Shown here: positions 1-4,958 of the stretch, one piece after another | Layout: the number at the start of each line of letters is the position of its first letter | Position numbering within the stretch: position 1 is the first letter of the stretch | Assembly: GCA_027618625.1 (NCBI GenBank) | Contig: JAQCER010000314.1 | Span: 1 to 5,267 of the forward strand | Direction of reading: 5' to 3' | Length of the DNA: 5,267 nt | DNA from: Verrucomicrobiota bacterium | GTDB taxonomy: Bacteria > Verrucomicrobiota > Verrucomicrobiia > Verrucomicrobiales > DEV007 | Made by a program: the position numbers and the translations under genes | Notes under the pieces: generated by a model | Databases searched by the model: none | Told to the model about the DNA's origin: nothing | Seen by the model: the letters and a program-made list of their open reading frames with translations, nothing else

Positions 1-69
1 GACGACGGTTTGATGAACGGACGAACCTCGACGGGATCGTGGGAAAGGGCGTTTGTTCGTCCTATACTC
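1..69 (+). repeat. IS91/ISCR-type element terminus (oriIS-like), copy 1
   Basis: These 69 bases recur without a mismatch at 2384-2452. The copy starts at the window edge, so the repeat may extend further left. It contains 8-bp inverted arms GGACGAAC (19-26) and GTTCGTCC (55-62) and ends in GCGTTTGTTCGTCCTATAC (49-67). From memory, that ending resembles the ISCR oriIS consensus, which finishes in a similar GCGTTTGAAC...CCTATAC. The second copy lies just beyond an IS91-family transposase gene, where oriIS is expected. By inference, another IS91-like element lies to the left and ends here, inside an IS3-family transposase gene. The exact last base is uncertain by about 2 nt, because TC follows CCTATAC in both copies. 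Confidence 0.75.
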
Positions 70-145
70 ACTGCATTCAACCATTGGCTATGTCAGCCCC
101 AATGAATTTGAAAAGCAATCAATGGAAACCAAGAAGGCCCCTTAA
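70..145 (+). pseudogene. IS3-family transposase (OrfB), C-terminal remnant
   Basis: In the frame ending at TAA (143-145), the sequence right after the repeat reads HSTIGYVSPNEFE and then a short Lys-rich tail. This is the characteristic C-terminal end of IS3-family OrfB integrase-type transposases (R-x-HSTLGYxSPxEFE). Everything upstream, including the DDE catalytic core, has been replaced by the repeat at 1-69. The following bases (about 145-178, with AAAAAGCTTGACCACATCA) resemble the right terminal inverted repeat of an IS3-type element, but the other end is absent, so that part is tentative. It is a dead fragment that marks the target into which the left-hand rolling-circle element inserted. 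Confidence 0.7.
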
Positions 146-199
146 CTCGCTGTATTAAAAAGCTTGACCACATCACACTAGCACTCGTCGGGAGAGATC

Positions 200-799
200 A
201 TGCCAACCATCCAGATCTGGTTCGAGTATGCCAGCACGTACACATATTTGACTATTGCGCGCATTGCAAAGGTCGCTGAGACAAGTGGCGTTGCAGTTGA
301 TTGGAGACCCTTTCTTCTGTTGCCAGTAATGAAGTCCTTCGGAATGGATCAAGGGCCATTCATCCCGTTCGAGGCCAAGCAACGCTACATGTGGCGGGAC
401 CTGGAACGCCGGGCTTTGATTCATGGTCTGCCATACAGGCGACCTTCCCGATATCCACCTGACAGCCTCGTGACTGCGCGAGTTGGCTTGCTTGCGGCGA
501 AAGAGGGATGGTGCCGAGAGTTCACCGAGAAGACGTTTCAGCTGCACTGGACAGAAGATCGTGCGATCGGCACAGAGGACAACTTGGTCGAAACGCTGAG
601 CTCACTGGGCAAAGATCCCAGGAGTACTCTTGAGAAGGCGGCAGAGTCTCCGAATAAGAATGCGCTCCGTACTCAGACTGAAAAGGCTCAAGAGATTGGC
701 ATTTTTGGCTCGCCTTCGTTCATCGCGAATGGTGAGCTTTTCTGGGGAGACGATCGGCTTGAAGAGGCTATTGCCTGGGCGAGGCGGGACGGTGGTTGA
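200..799 (+). CDS. 2-hydroxychromene-2-carboxylate isomerase family protein (DsbA-like / kappa-GST fold)
   Basis: A complete 199-aa cytosolic protein; the family is usually about 200 aa. Start ATG 200 has GGGAGAG at 190-196, with GGAG 5 nt before it. The N-terminus has a thioredoxin-fold beta strand followed by ASTYTYL (11-17). Ser12 sits where the family has its catalytic or glutathione-facing Ser; the usual form is SPYSYL. Further family marks are WRPFLL (35-40), YMWRDLER (63-70), the RRPSR segment (80-84), the cis-Pro loop FGSPSF (169-174) and the C-terminal FWGDDRLEEA (181-190). Known members isomerise 2-hydroxychromene-2-carboxylate in naphthalene breakdown with glutathione, but many homologues have no known substrate. 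No other aromatic-degradation gene is present, so the substrate is open. The gene is intact between dead transposase fragments, which suggests cargo. It has no signal peptide and no CxxC, so it is not a periplasmic DsbA oxidase. Confidence 0.88.
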   Translation: MPTIQIWFEYASTYTYLTIARIAKVAETSGVAVDWRPFLLLPVMKSFGMDQGPFIPFEAKQRYMWRDLERRALIHGLPYRRPSRYPPDSLVTARVGLLAAKEGWCREFTEKTFQLHWTEDRAIGTEDNLVETLSSLGKDPRSTLEKAAESPNKNALRTQTEKAQEIGIFGSPSFIANGELFWGDDRLEEAIAWARRDGG

Positions 800-877
800 A
801 GTAGGGTAGCCCTCAAGAAACGGATTTTTTTGTACGCTAAGCCACGAAGATTGTCGATTTCGAGGCCCGCAAGGGCC

Positions 878-1293
878 CTGATCGCCTTGGTGAACGGTGT
901 CGATGCGGATGAACCCGGCCCGTCCCTGGGAGCGCGGCGCACGCCGATCGGGATGGGGCTGGGGCGGGTCTTGGTGAAGTGGCGCCTGCGGGCCTGGTAG
1001 CGGGGCTTGGCGCGCAGGTTGTATAGGTGCGAGGCCGAGATGGTGGCCAGGCGCTCGAAGCGGGTGTCGCCATACAGGGTGAAGGCGCGCCGGCAAAGGA
1101 CGACCGTGGCCGGCCCTGAGAGCGTGTGGGGCAGCGTATCCAGTTCGGCCAGCAGATCGATGTCGGCCAGCGTGAAGCGGGCCCTGAAGCCGGCGCGCGG
1201 CTTGGCGTAGTGCTGGCGCAGGCGGCCGGTGTCCAGGTACTGGCGCACCAGGCGGGTGACCTGTTGGCGCGAGTAGCCCCAAACGCGCTCGAC
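878..1293 (-). pseudogene. Integrase-core (DDE) transposase, frameshifted and truncated at both ends
   Basis: Read right to left, the fragment begins at about 1293 with a helix-turn-helix segment (VWGYSRQQVTRLVRQYL). It continues through LADIDLLAELDTLPHTLSGPAT, RFERLATISASHLYNLR and TKTRPSPIPIGVRRAP. These are hallmarks of large integrase-catalytic-domain transposases (IS481-like/ISNCY type). At about 921-934 the frame shifts. In the new frame the protein continues as GRAGFIRIDTVHQGDQ, carrying the first Asp of the DDE triad, and homology stops near 878. The rest of the catalytic core is missing. A small hairpin, GGCCC-GCAA-GGGCC (864-877), lies at the broken end. The 5' side is fused at about 1293-1297 to the IS91 fragment on the opposite strand. 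Family membership is from recall of conserved motifs; the subfamily is uncertain. Confidence 0.75.
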
Positions 1294-1296
1294 AAT

Positions 1297-2226
1297 TTGA
1301 ACATCCATTTTCACATGCTCTTTCTGGACGGTGTCTACGTCGATGGCGCGAATGGATCGCGCATTCGATTTCGCTGGGTGAAGGCACCGACAAGTGCGGA
1401 GCTGACCCACCTGACGCACACCATCGCTCGGCGCGTCGGACGTTGCCTGGAACGCCAGGGGCTGCTGGAACGCGATGCCGAGAATAGCTATGTGTCGGGG
1501 GAGCTATTTGAAGCGGGGCCGCTGGAGCAACTCTTGGGTCACTCGATCACCTATCGCATCGCGGTGGGCCCGCACGCAGGCCGCAAGGTGTTCACTCTAC
1601 AAACCCTGTCGGACTGCAATGATCCGTTCGTTGATGATGTCGGTAAGGTAGCGGGATTTTCGCTGCATGCGGGTGTCGCCGCCAAGGCAGACGAGCGCAA
1701 GAAGTTGGAACGATTATGCCGCTACATCGCAAGGCCCGCGGTGTCGGAAAAGCGGCTGTCGCTGCTGAGCAATGGCCATGTGCGCTACGAGCTTAAGACC
1801 CCGTACCGCGATGGCACCACACACGTCATCTTCGAGCCGATGGACTTCATCGCCAGACTCGTCGCGCTGGTGCCTAAGCCGCGGGTTAACCTGACTCGAT
1901 TCCACGGCGTGTTTGCCCCCAACAGTGCGCATCGCGCACAGGTGACGCCTTCCAAACGCGGCAAGGCTCGTACGGCAGATGCTACGGATGACCCAGCACC
2001 GGTCGAACGCCGAGCAGCAATGACCTGGGCGCAGCGCCTGAAGCGCGTATTCAATATCGACATCGAGACCTGCAAGAACTGCGGCGGCCACGTTAAGGTC
2101 ATCGCCTGCATCGAAGATCCTGCCGTGATCGAGAAGATCCTCCGGCACCTCGAGCGCAAAGACGCAACAGTGACTCTGCATTCGCCTCCGTCTCGGGGTC
2201 CGCCCCAGGTCTGCTTGTTCGGCTAA
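1297..2226 (+). pseudogene. IS91-family (ISCR-like) HUH transposase, N-terminally truncated
   Basis: About 310 of the usual ~500 residues remain. Homology starts at LNIHFHML, so the HUH metal-binding motif (His-Phe-His, 1306-1314) is preserved at the very edge of the fragment. The likely nucleophile Tyr lies in LCRYIARPA (Tyr codon 1723-1725). Further family blocks are GHSITYRIAVGP, GFSLHAGVAA, LKTPYRDGTTHVIFEP, ALVPKPRVNLTRFHGVFAPNS, and the C-terminal MTWAQRLKRVFNIDIETC with a CxxC pair. The missing part is the N-terminal zinc-binding region and the start of the nuclease domain. An open frame continues upstream to ATG 1126, but that stretch is the antisense of the integrase-type fragment and is not homologous. 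No ribosome-binding site or native start remains, so it is very probably inactive, although it could act on oriIS only if complemented in trans. Confidence 0.85.
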
Positions 2227-2340
2227 TACGCATCAACCACGCGAGCATGTGCGGCGACATCGAAGGGGCTGCAGAGCCGCTGTCGTCTTGAGCATGGAAA
2301 CCGTCAAAAATTTGCGCCGACGCGCGGAGTTTCTGCCAGC

Positions 2341-2679
2341 TCAGGCGCGCAATTCAGGCCAACGCCGCGTCGAAGTGTAGGTTGACGACGGTTTGATGAA
2401 CGGACGAACCTCGACGGGATCGTGGGAAAGGGCGTTTGTTCGTCCTATACTCTCCGTATCAAGCGGGTTTGTGCTGCCGATGGACATGGAAACGCCATGC
2501 ATCACCATGGGGTAGTGTTCGCGTATCCGGTGCAGGTAGTGTTTCGGTTTGCCGCCCGCAATCATGAAGTTTTCCGACAGCACTTCAAACCAGTCGACGG
2601 GCGGCCGGTGTTGCAGAACATGCTCGAAATGGGGTATGCGCAGCCCCAGTCCGAAGCCAATAAAGTCGTCACTGTTCAT
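2341..2679 (-). pseudogene. bufB: MNIO (DUF692) bufferin maturase BufB, 3'-truncated by IS91-type insertion
   Basis: The first ~75 residues are clearly the N-terminus of a DUF692/MNIO enzyme. They contain GFGLGLRIPH (8-17), the WFEVLSENF motif (30-38) and HGVSMSIGSTNPLD (61-74). Members are TIM-barrel multinuclear iron oxygenases of about 280 aa that, with a BufC-type partner, modify cysteines of bufferin precursors. Some iron-binding His and Glu residues lie in these motifs. Real homology stops at about 2453, where the IS terminus begins. The frame then runs through element DNA for about 36 meaningless residues to a stop at 2341-2343. About 200 residues and most metal ligands are lost, so the product should be inactive. 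Start ATG 2677-2679 has no strong ribosome-binding site. The gene follows bufA by 78 nt, with a strong hairpin between them. Confidence 0.85.
2384..2452 (+). repeat. IS91/ISCR-type element terminus (oriIS-like), copy 2
   Basis: Identical over 69 bases to 1-69. Its inverted arms lie at 2402-2409 and 2438-2445, and its terminal GCGTTTGTTCGTCCTATAC is at 2432-2450. It lies 157 bp downstream of the IS91-type transposase stop codon, which is the expected place for oriIS. Bases upstream of 2384 cannot be compared because copy 1 starts at the window edge. Downstream, the two copies diverge at once (TCAC versus TCTC), which fixes the element end to within about 2 nt. The two direct copies bracket a 2.3-kb segment that homologous recombination could delete. 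Confidence 0.8.
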
Positions 2680-2694
2680 GTCGCATGCAGGATT

Positions 2695-2741
2695 GCCCGC
2701 AAGGACCCCGGGCGGATATTCCGCCCCGGGTCCTTGCGGGC
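2695..2741 (-). terminator. Large intercistronic hairpin between bufA and bufB
   Basis: The arms 2695-2716 and 2720-2741 pair over 22 positions with a single C-C mismatch (2709/2727) and a 3-nt loop (TAT, 2717-2719). The stem is very GC-rich (GGACCCCGGGCGGA). It starts 17 nt beyond the bufA stop and ends 15 nt before the bufB ATG. No U-tract follows on the bufA strand, so it is not a standard intrinsic terminator. A partial-readthrough or mRNA 3'-end-protecting element would fit, since RiPP precursors are normally made in excess over their enzymes. Function is inferred; the pairing is seen directly. Confidence 0.6.
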
Positions 2742-2757
2742 TTTGCTTCCAGCGTCC

Positions 2758-3213
2758 TCAGCCTTCCTTGCCGCCGATATCACCGCATGCTTTTGCAGGC
2801 ATCGCCACAAAGCCATGGCCTTTGCAGCTGGCATGCCCCGCGCACGCATTCGACGCGGTTTTGCAGTCATTGTGTCCCTTGCAGGCGTTGACGCCATTGC
2901 AATGAATCAGGTCGGACTTGGCAATGCTTCCCTTCCAGCTGTCTTGCGTCTTGCCGCCAACATCGCCACAGGCCTTGGACGGCATGGCTACAAAGCCGTG
3001 CCCCTTGCAGCTGGCATGGCCTGCGCATGCATTCGACGCGGTTTTGCAGTCATTGTGTCCCTTGCAGGCGTTGACGCCATAGCAGTGAACCAGGTCTGCA
3101 GATGCCTGCTGCCCCGATGAAGCCGAAAGTGACTGACAGCCGCTGAGCATCCCGGCGGCGGCAATCGCAATAGCTACCCCTTTTGATACAGACTTTGCAT
3201 TCTGTTTTTTCAT
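2758..3213 (-). CDS. bufA2: BufA2-type bufferin precursor (copper-binding RiPP) with tandemly duplicated core
   Basis: A 151-aa exported Cys-rich precursor. ATG 3213 is chosen because GGAG (3224-3221) lies 7 nt upstream; the GTG at 3219 overlaps that site. Residues 1-26 form a signal peptide (MKKQ start, Ala-rich core) ending in LSGC, a canonical lipobox with Cys26 and Gln at +2. Two near-identical units follow (40-88 and 101-149). Each has six Cys in the order HCx[29 protein letters not shown] and KAC. They occupy 44, 50, 56, 63, 69, 82 and the same positions plus 61. This spacing is the BufA2 signature. Bufferins are exported RiPPs whose cysteines are oxidatively modified by an MNIO enzyme and which bind copper in the periplasm. 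Typical precursors carry one core; this has two. The adjacent bufB is truncated, so the product may stay unmodified unless another enzyme acts in trans. Confidence 0.9.
   Translation of the reverse strand: MKKQNAKSVSKGVAIAIAAAGMLSGCQSLSASSGQQASADLVHCYGVNACKGHNDCKTASNACAGHASCKGHGFVAMPSKACGDVGGKTQDSWKGSIAKSDLIHCNGVNACKGHNDCKTASNACAGHASCKGHGFVAMPAKACGDIGGKEG
2767..2913 (-). repeat. bufA2 core unit 2
   Basis: Encodes residues 101-149 of the precursor, the second six-Cys unit. It matches unit 1 at 45 of 49 residues. The four differences are V/I, Y/N, S/A and V/I, all outside the cysteines. The period is 183 bp, including a 12-residue linker ([12 protein letters not shown]) between the units. The DNA is also highly similar, which indicates a recent tandem duplication or gene conversion. 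Confidence 0.85.
2950..3096 (-). repeat. bufA2 core unit 1
   Basis: Encodes residues 40-88, the first six-Cys unit of the bufferin precursor. The paired copy is at 2767-2913, one 183-bp period downstream in the gene. All six Cys and all His residues of the repeat are shared. Confidence 0.85.
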
Positions 3214-3281
3214 CAACACTCTCCAATGTACGTGTTTAAAACTGAATATGTCTTACCGGCAGGGAATAAAATACCGGACAT

Positions 3282-3299
3282 TTATCACATTATTATCAC
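3282..3299 (-). promoter_or_regulatory. Tandem heptamer GTGATAA upstream of bufA2
   Basis: On the bufA strand GTGATAA occurs twice (3299-3293 and 3288-3282), one DNA turn (11 bp) apart and about 70-85 nt before the bufA2 ATG. Head-to-tail heptamers on one face of the helix are a plausible activator or repressor site in an otherwise AT-rich upstream region. No convincing -35/-10 pair or known consensus (for example a Fur box) was found with it, so its role is a guess. Confidence 0.3.
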
Positions 3300-3329
3300 G
3301 GCAATGTAACCATTCGGAGCGGGTTTGAA

Positions 3330-3360
3330 GGTGCCGGGACGCATTTGCATGCGTGACACC
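3330..3360 (-). terminator. Stem-loop after the 4-TM membrane protein gene
   Basis: Perfect arms ACGCAT (3339-3344) and ATGCGT (3349-3354) enclose a TTGC loop. Outer arms GGTG (3330-3333) and CACC (3357-3360) can extend the structure past an internal loop. It lies 13 nt beyond the stop of the reverse-strand membrane protein gene and before the bufA upstream region. No U-tract follows, so termination is possible but not assured. Confidence 0.35.
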
Positions 3361-3373
3361 TGGCTGGACGGAT

Positions 3374-3772
3374 TCACATGTACTTCGCCCGCTGGTCCTT
3401 TTGACTCACCAGGTAAATAATCACCAGGTGCATCAGTGCCGCCGCGAAGAACATGGAGGTGCCGAATATCCGCAGCATGAAGAAATCCGGCCAGGGGGCC
3501 GTTGTCTGGATGACATAGGCCGACAGTGCATCCCAGGTTGCCACGGCGTTCCAGACAATAATGGCAGTCCAGACCCATAGCCCGGTTTTCTTCAGGACCA
3601 GGTACGCGATCAGCAGTCCGCTAATGCCGATGACGGCATCGCCGAGCAATGGCATCAACCACACCAGCGGAGGGTCGCCCGGCCCGGTCCCGCCTGCACG
3701 GGCAATAAACGCCAGGGTCATCGCCCGGCCGCATAGCATCAAAGTCAGGATCAGTACGATTTTCTTTTTCAT
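3374..3772 (-). CDS. Small four-helix inner-membrane protein, unknown function
   Basis: A 132-aa protein if started at ATG 3772 (MKKKIVLILTLML). An in-frame start at 3853 would run into the operator region and add a non-hydrophobic leader, so the shorter form is preferred. Four hydrophobic segments are visible: about 5-24, 37-60, 65-88 and 99-122. The tail is basic and cytosolic-looking (SQKDQRAKYM). Between the helices lie GDPP (32-35), a WNAVATWDALSAY stretch in helix 3, and Arg101 at the start of helix 4. I do not recognise a family. A distant DoxX-like protein (the BufD type seen in some bufferin operons) is conceivable but unsupported. It is transcribed away from the HxlR regulator across a shared operator region, so it is probably that regulator's target. 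It lies 160 nt upstream of bufA2 on the same strand. Confidence 0.75.
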   Translation of the reverse strand: MKKKIVLILTLMLCGRAMTLAFIARAGGTGPGDPPLVWLMPLLGDAVIGISGLLIAYLVLKKTGLWVWTAIIVWNAVATWDALSAYVIQTTAPWPDFFMLRIFGTSMFFAAALMHLVIIYLVSQKDQRAKYM

Positions 3773-3827
3773 TATCAGCACCATGCAGAATTGAGGGTTT
3801 AGTGGGGCAGGACCCCGCCGCAAGTGC

Positions 3828-3858
3828 TTGCAAAATGCAAGCACTATCAGCATACACT
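3828..3858 (+). promoter_or_regulatory. Candidate promoter of the hxlR-family gene
   Basis: A TTGCAA (-35, 3828-3833) inside site A and TACACT (-10, 3853-3858) are separated by 19 bp, longer than ideal. Transcription would start near 3865, leaving site D inside the leader just before the gene. Repressor at A or D could block it. Confidence 0.35.
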
Positions 3859-3876
3859 CCCACTTGTGTTTTGCAA
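3849..3876 (-). promoter_or_regulatory. Candidate promoter of the 4-TM membrane protein gene
   Basis: On the reverse strand, TTGCAA (-35, 3876-3871) inside site D is followed after 16 bp by TATGCT (-10, 3854-3849). The -10 overlaps that of the divergent promoter, so the two probably exclude each other. The leader would be about 70 nt and would contain site A. Confidence 0.4.
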
Positions 3877-3899
3877 GTGCTTGCGGGTAGGTTTAACGC

Positions 3900-4340
3900 A
3901 TGAGTCAGCAAAAACCCGCAGCCGGGATGGAGTCAAAATGTCCCATTACCTCCGCACTGGAGGTTTTTGGGGACAAATGGAGCCTCGTTATCCTGCGGGA
4001 CATCTTCTTCAAGGGGAAAAATCATTACCGGGAATTCCTGGCTTCGCCGGAAGGGATCTCCACCAACATCCTGGCCAGTCGCCTGAAAAAACTGGAAGCG
4101 GAAGGCCTGATCGACAAACGACCGGACGAGGCGAACCTCTCCAGCTACCTGTACACCCTGACAGACAAGGGCAAGAATCTCCTGCCGCTGCTGCTGGAGA
4201 TTGTTAAATGGAGTGCGCGCTACAACCCGCAGCCGCATGCCGGCGACAATATAATTGCAGGCGCGCCGGCAAGACTGCTGGAGCGTTATGAAGAAGACCG
4301 CGAACAACTCATTGAAGAGGTTTTGGGCGCGCTTGAATAG
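3900..4340 (+). CDS. HxlR-family winged-helix transcriptional regulator
   Basis: A 146-aa cytosolic DNA-binding protein, normal for the family. It opens with the HxlR signature KCPITSALEVFGDKWSLVIL (13-32), followed by the REFLASPEGIS region. The recognition helix follows (about 53-71, STNILASRLKKLEAEGLI), then a wing ending in YTLTDKG (85-91). The C-terminal helix (about 120-146) probably forms the dimer. Cys14 is at the conserved N-terminal cysteine position, which in relatives such as HypR, YodB and CatR senses electrophiles or disulfide stress; whether it does here is unknown. The start ATG 3900 is preceded by GGGTAGG (3885-3891), a modest ribosome-binding site overlapping the end of operator site D. 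The likely targets are itself and the divergent membrane protein, through the palindromes between them. Confidence 0.9.
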   Translation: MSQQKPAAGMESKCPITSALEVFGDKWSLVILRDIFFKGKNHYREFLASPEGISTNILASRLKKLEAEGLIDKRPDEANLSSYLYTLTDKGKNLLPLLLEIVKWSARYNPQPHAGDNIIAGAPARLLERYEEDREQLIEEVLGALE

Positions 4341-4447
4341 AGGAAATAATTTTTCCCCGGCGCCGATGGTACCTGCCGGAAATCATCGTGCCCTGATACC
4401 CTGTCTCACTGTATATATCTATCGAACTCTTCCAGGAAGCTATCGCA

Positions 4448-4588
4448 ATGAGTGACATGCCAAATAAGGAGAATCCCGCGGACCTCGATGCGCTCGAAGA
4501 CGCGCTGCCAAGGCCTAAGCGGCGTTTACCTCGAATAAACCACGAATTGAAGGCTAAAATCGATATGGCGAGTGATTTCCCGATGTAG
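4448..4588 (+). CDS. Small hypothetical protein, 46 aa
   Basis: The frame opens at ATG 4448 with GGAAG (4435-4439) 8 nt upstream and ends at TAG 4586-4588. The N-terminal half is acidic (ADLDALEDAL). The second half is strongly basic (PRPKRRLPRINHELKAKID) and ends shortly after, with no membrane segment. I recognise no family. An AT-rich stretch (TATATATCTAT, 4412-4422) upstream could supply a -10 element. It precedes the 99-aa gene by 70 nt on the same strand, so the two may be co-transcribed. The good ribosome-binding site and biased composition favour a real gene, but its shortness leaves doubt. Confidence 0.5.
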   Translation: MSDMPNKENPADLDALEDALPRPKRRLPRINHELKAKIDMASDFPM

Positions 4589-4658
4589 GTACCGGTAATC
4601 TTTGCGATGATATTCAGGCGGCCATCTTTTCAACACGTTACGAGGTTAAGAAACCACC

Positions 4659-4958
4659 ATGCGAGGTAGGCCTAAAAACAGCCAAGACGTAGCGCCACGG
4701 ATCCGAGCGGCGTTTTTCAAAGCAATAGAAAACCTGAAAGAGCGATCAGGCGGGATCTCGGATCTCTCCGATATCTTCGAGGAGATGATCGTCAACGATC
4801 CGTATCGGGCCTTCGAGATCCTGGCGAAATTCACGCCAAGGGAGATCGAGGTAGATCAGGACACCACTCACCGTATTATCTCAGGCGATGCCCTAACGTT
4901 GGATGAATGGGAAGCGGCGCACCTGGCAGGCCCGCCTATCGAGGACACGACGCACTAA
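4659..4958 (+). CDS. Hypothetical protein, 99 aa, RGRPK N-terminus (phage/accessory type)
   Basis: A soluble, charged protein starting MRGRPKNSQDVAPRIRAAFF. RGRPK matches the core of AT-hook DNA-contact motifs, and the same opening is common in phage small-terminase-like and accessory DNA-binding proteins. A predicted helical segment follows (about 15-60, AFFKAIENLKERSG, DIFEEMIVNDPYRAFEILAKF), then TPREIEV and an acidic tail (GDALTLDEWEAAHLAG). The start has GAGGT at 4642-4646, about 12 nt upstream, longer than ideal. There are no membrane segments and no cysteines. A function in DNA packaging or replication of a mobile element would fit but is inference from the N-terminus alone. It follows the 46-aa gene on the same strand. 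Confidence 0.6.
   Translation: MRGRPKNSQDVAPRIRAAFFKAIENLKERSGGISDLSDIFEEMIVNDPYRAFEILAKFTPREIEVDQDTTHRIISGDALTLDEWEAAHLAGPPIEDTTH

Larger units (their letters stand above)
1294..2452 (+). mobile_element. 5'-truncated IS91/ISCR-type rolling-circle element with intact oriIS end
   Basis: The remnant consists of the C-terminal ~310 codons of an IS91-family transposase, a 157-bp non-coding stretch (2227-2383) and the 69-bp terminus shared with positions 1-69. The 3' end is precise: at 2453 the sequence becomes bufB. The 5' end, with the terIS side and the transposase N-terminus, is lost at the junction with the integrase-type fragment. No target-site duplication is expected for this family, and none can be assessed here. 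Element-internal DNA downstream of the gene shows no further ORF. The insertion truncates bufB. Confidence 0.75.
3819..3885. promoter_or_regulatory. Divergent operator region: two palindromes and two half-sites
   Basis: Site A (3819-3832, CGCAAGTGCTTGCA) and site D (3872-3885, TGCAAGTGCTTGCG) each match the palindrome TGCAAG-NN-CTTGCA at all but one terminal base. They lie exactly 53 bp (about five helical turns) apart. A half-site TGCAAGCACT (3836-3845) forms a perfect 10-bp inverted repeat with site A across AAA. Another half-site, CACTTG (3861-3866), mirrors CAAGTG of site D. Palindromic operators in the divergent intergenic region are typical for HxlR-family dimers. Binding by the adjacent regulator is inferred. 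Confidence 0.65.

Noticed and set aside
1126..1296. Upstream extension of the IS91 transposase frame to ATG 1126
   Set aside because: This stretch is the complement of the integrase-type fragment, whose protein motifs are clear on the other strand. Transposase homology starts only at about 1297.
602..1393. Reverse ORFs of 155-263 codons taken as whole genes
   Set aside because: Each mixes true transposase sequence with shadow translation. The real fragment switches between two frames at about 921-934 and is best described as one pseudogene.
2422..3120. Long forward ORF of 232 codons opposite bufA and bufB
   Set aside because: It is the antisense of the repetitive, GC-biased bufA2 gene and the bufB remnant; its apparent internal repeats are shadows of the duplicated core. 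No ribosome-binding site or family is visible.
3281..3299. Possible Fur box upstream of bufA2
   Set aside because: Only scattered GATAA-like matches; no 19-bp palindromic fit to the Fur consensus.
3306..3311. GTAACC resembling an ECF sigma -35 element used at some bufferin operons
   Set aside because: It points away from bufA2 and lacks the matching -10 at about 16 bp.
4345..4385. Terminator after the HxlR gene (CCGGC...GCCGG)
   Set aside because: Only 5-bp arms around a long loop, with a T-run before rather than after the stem, so it is not convincing.
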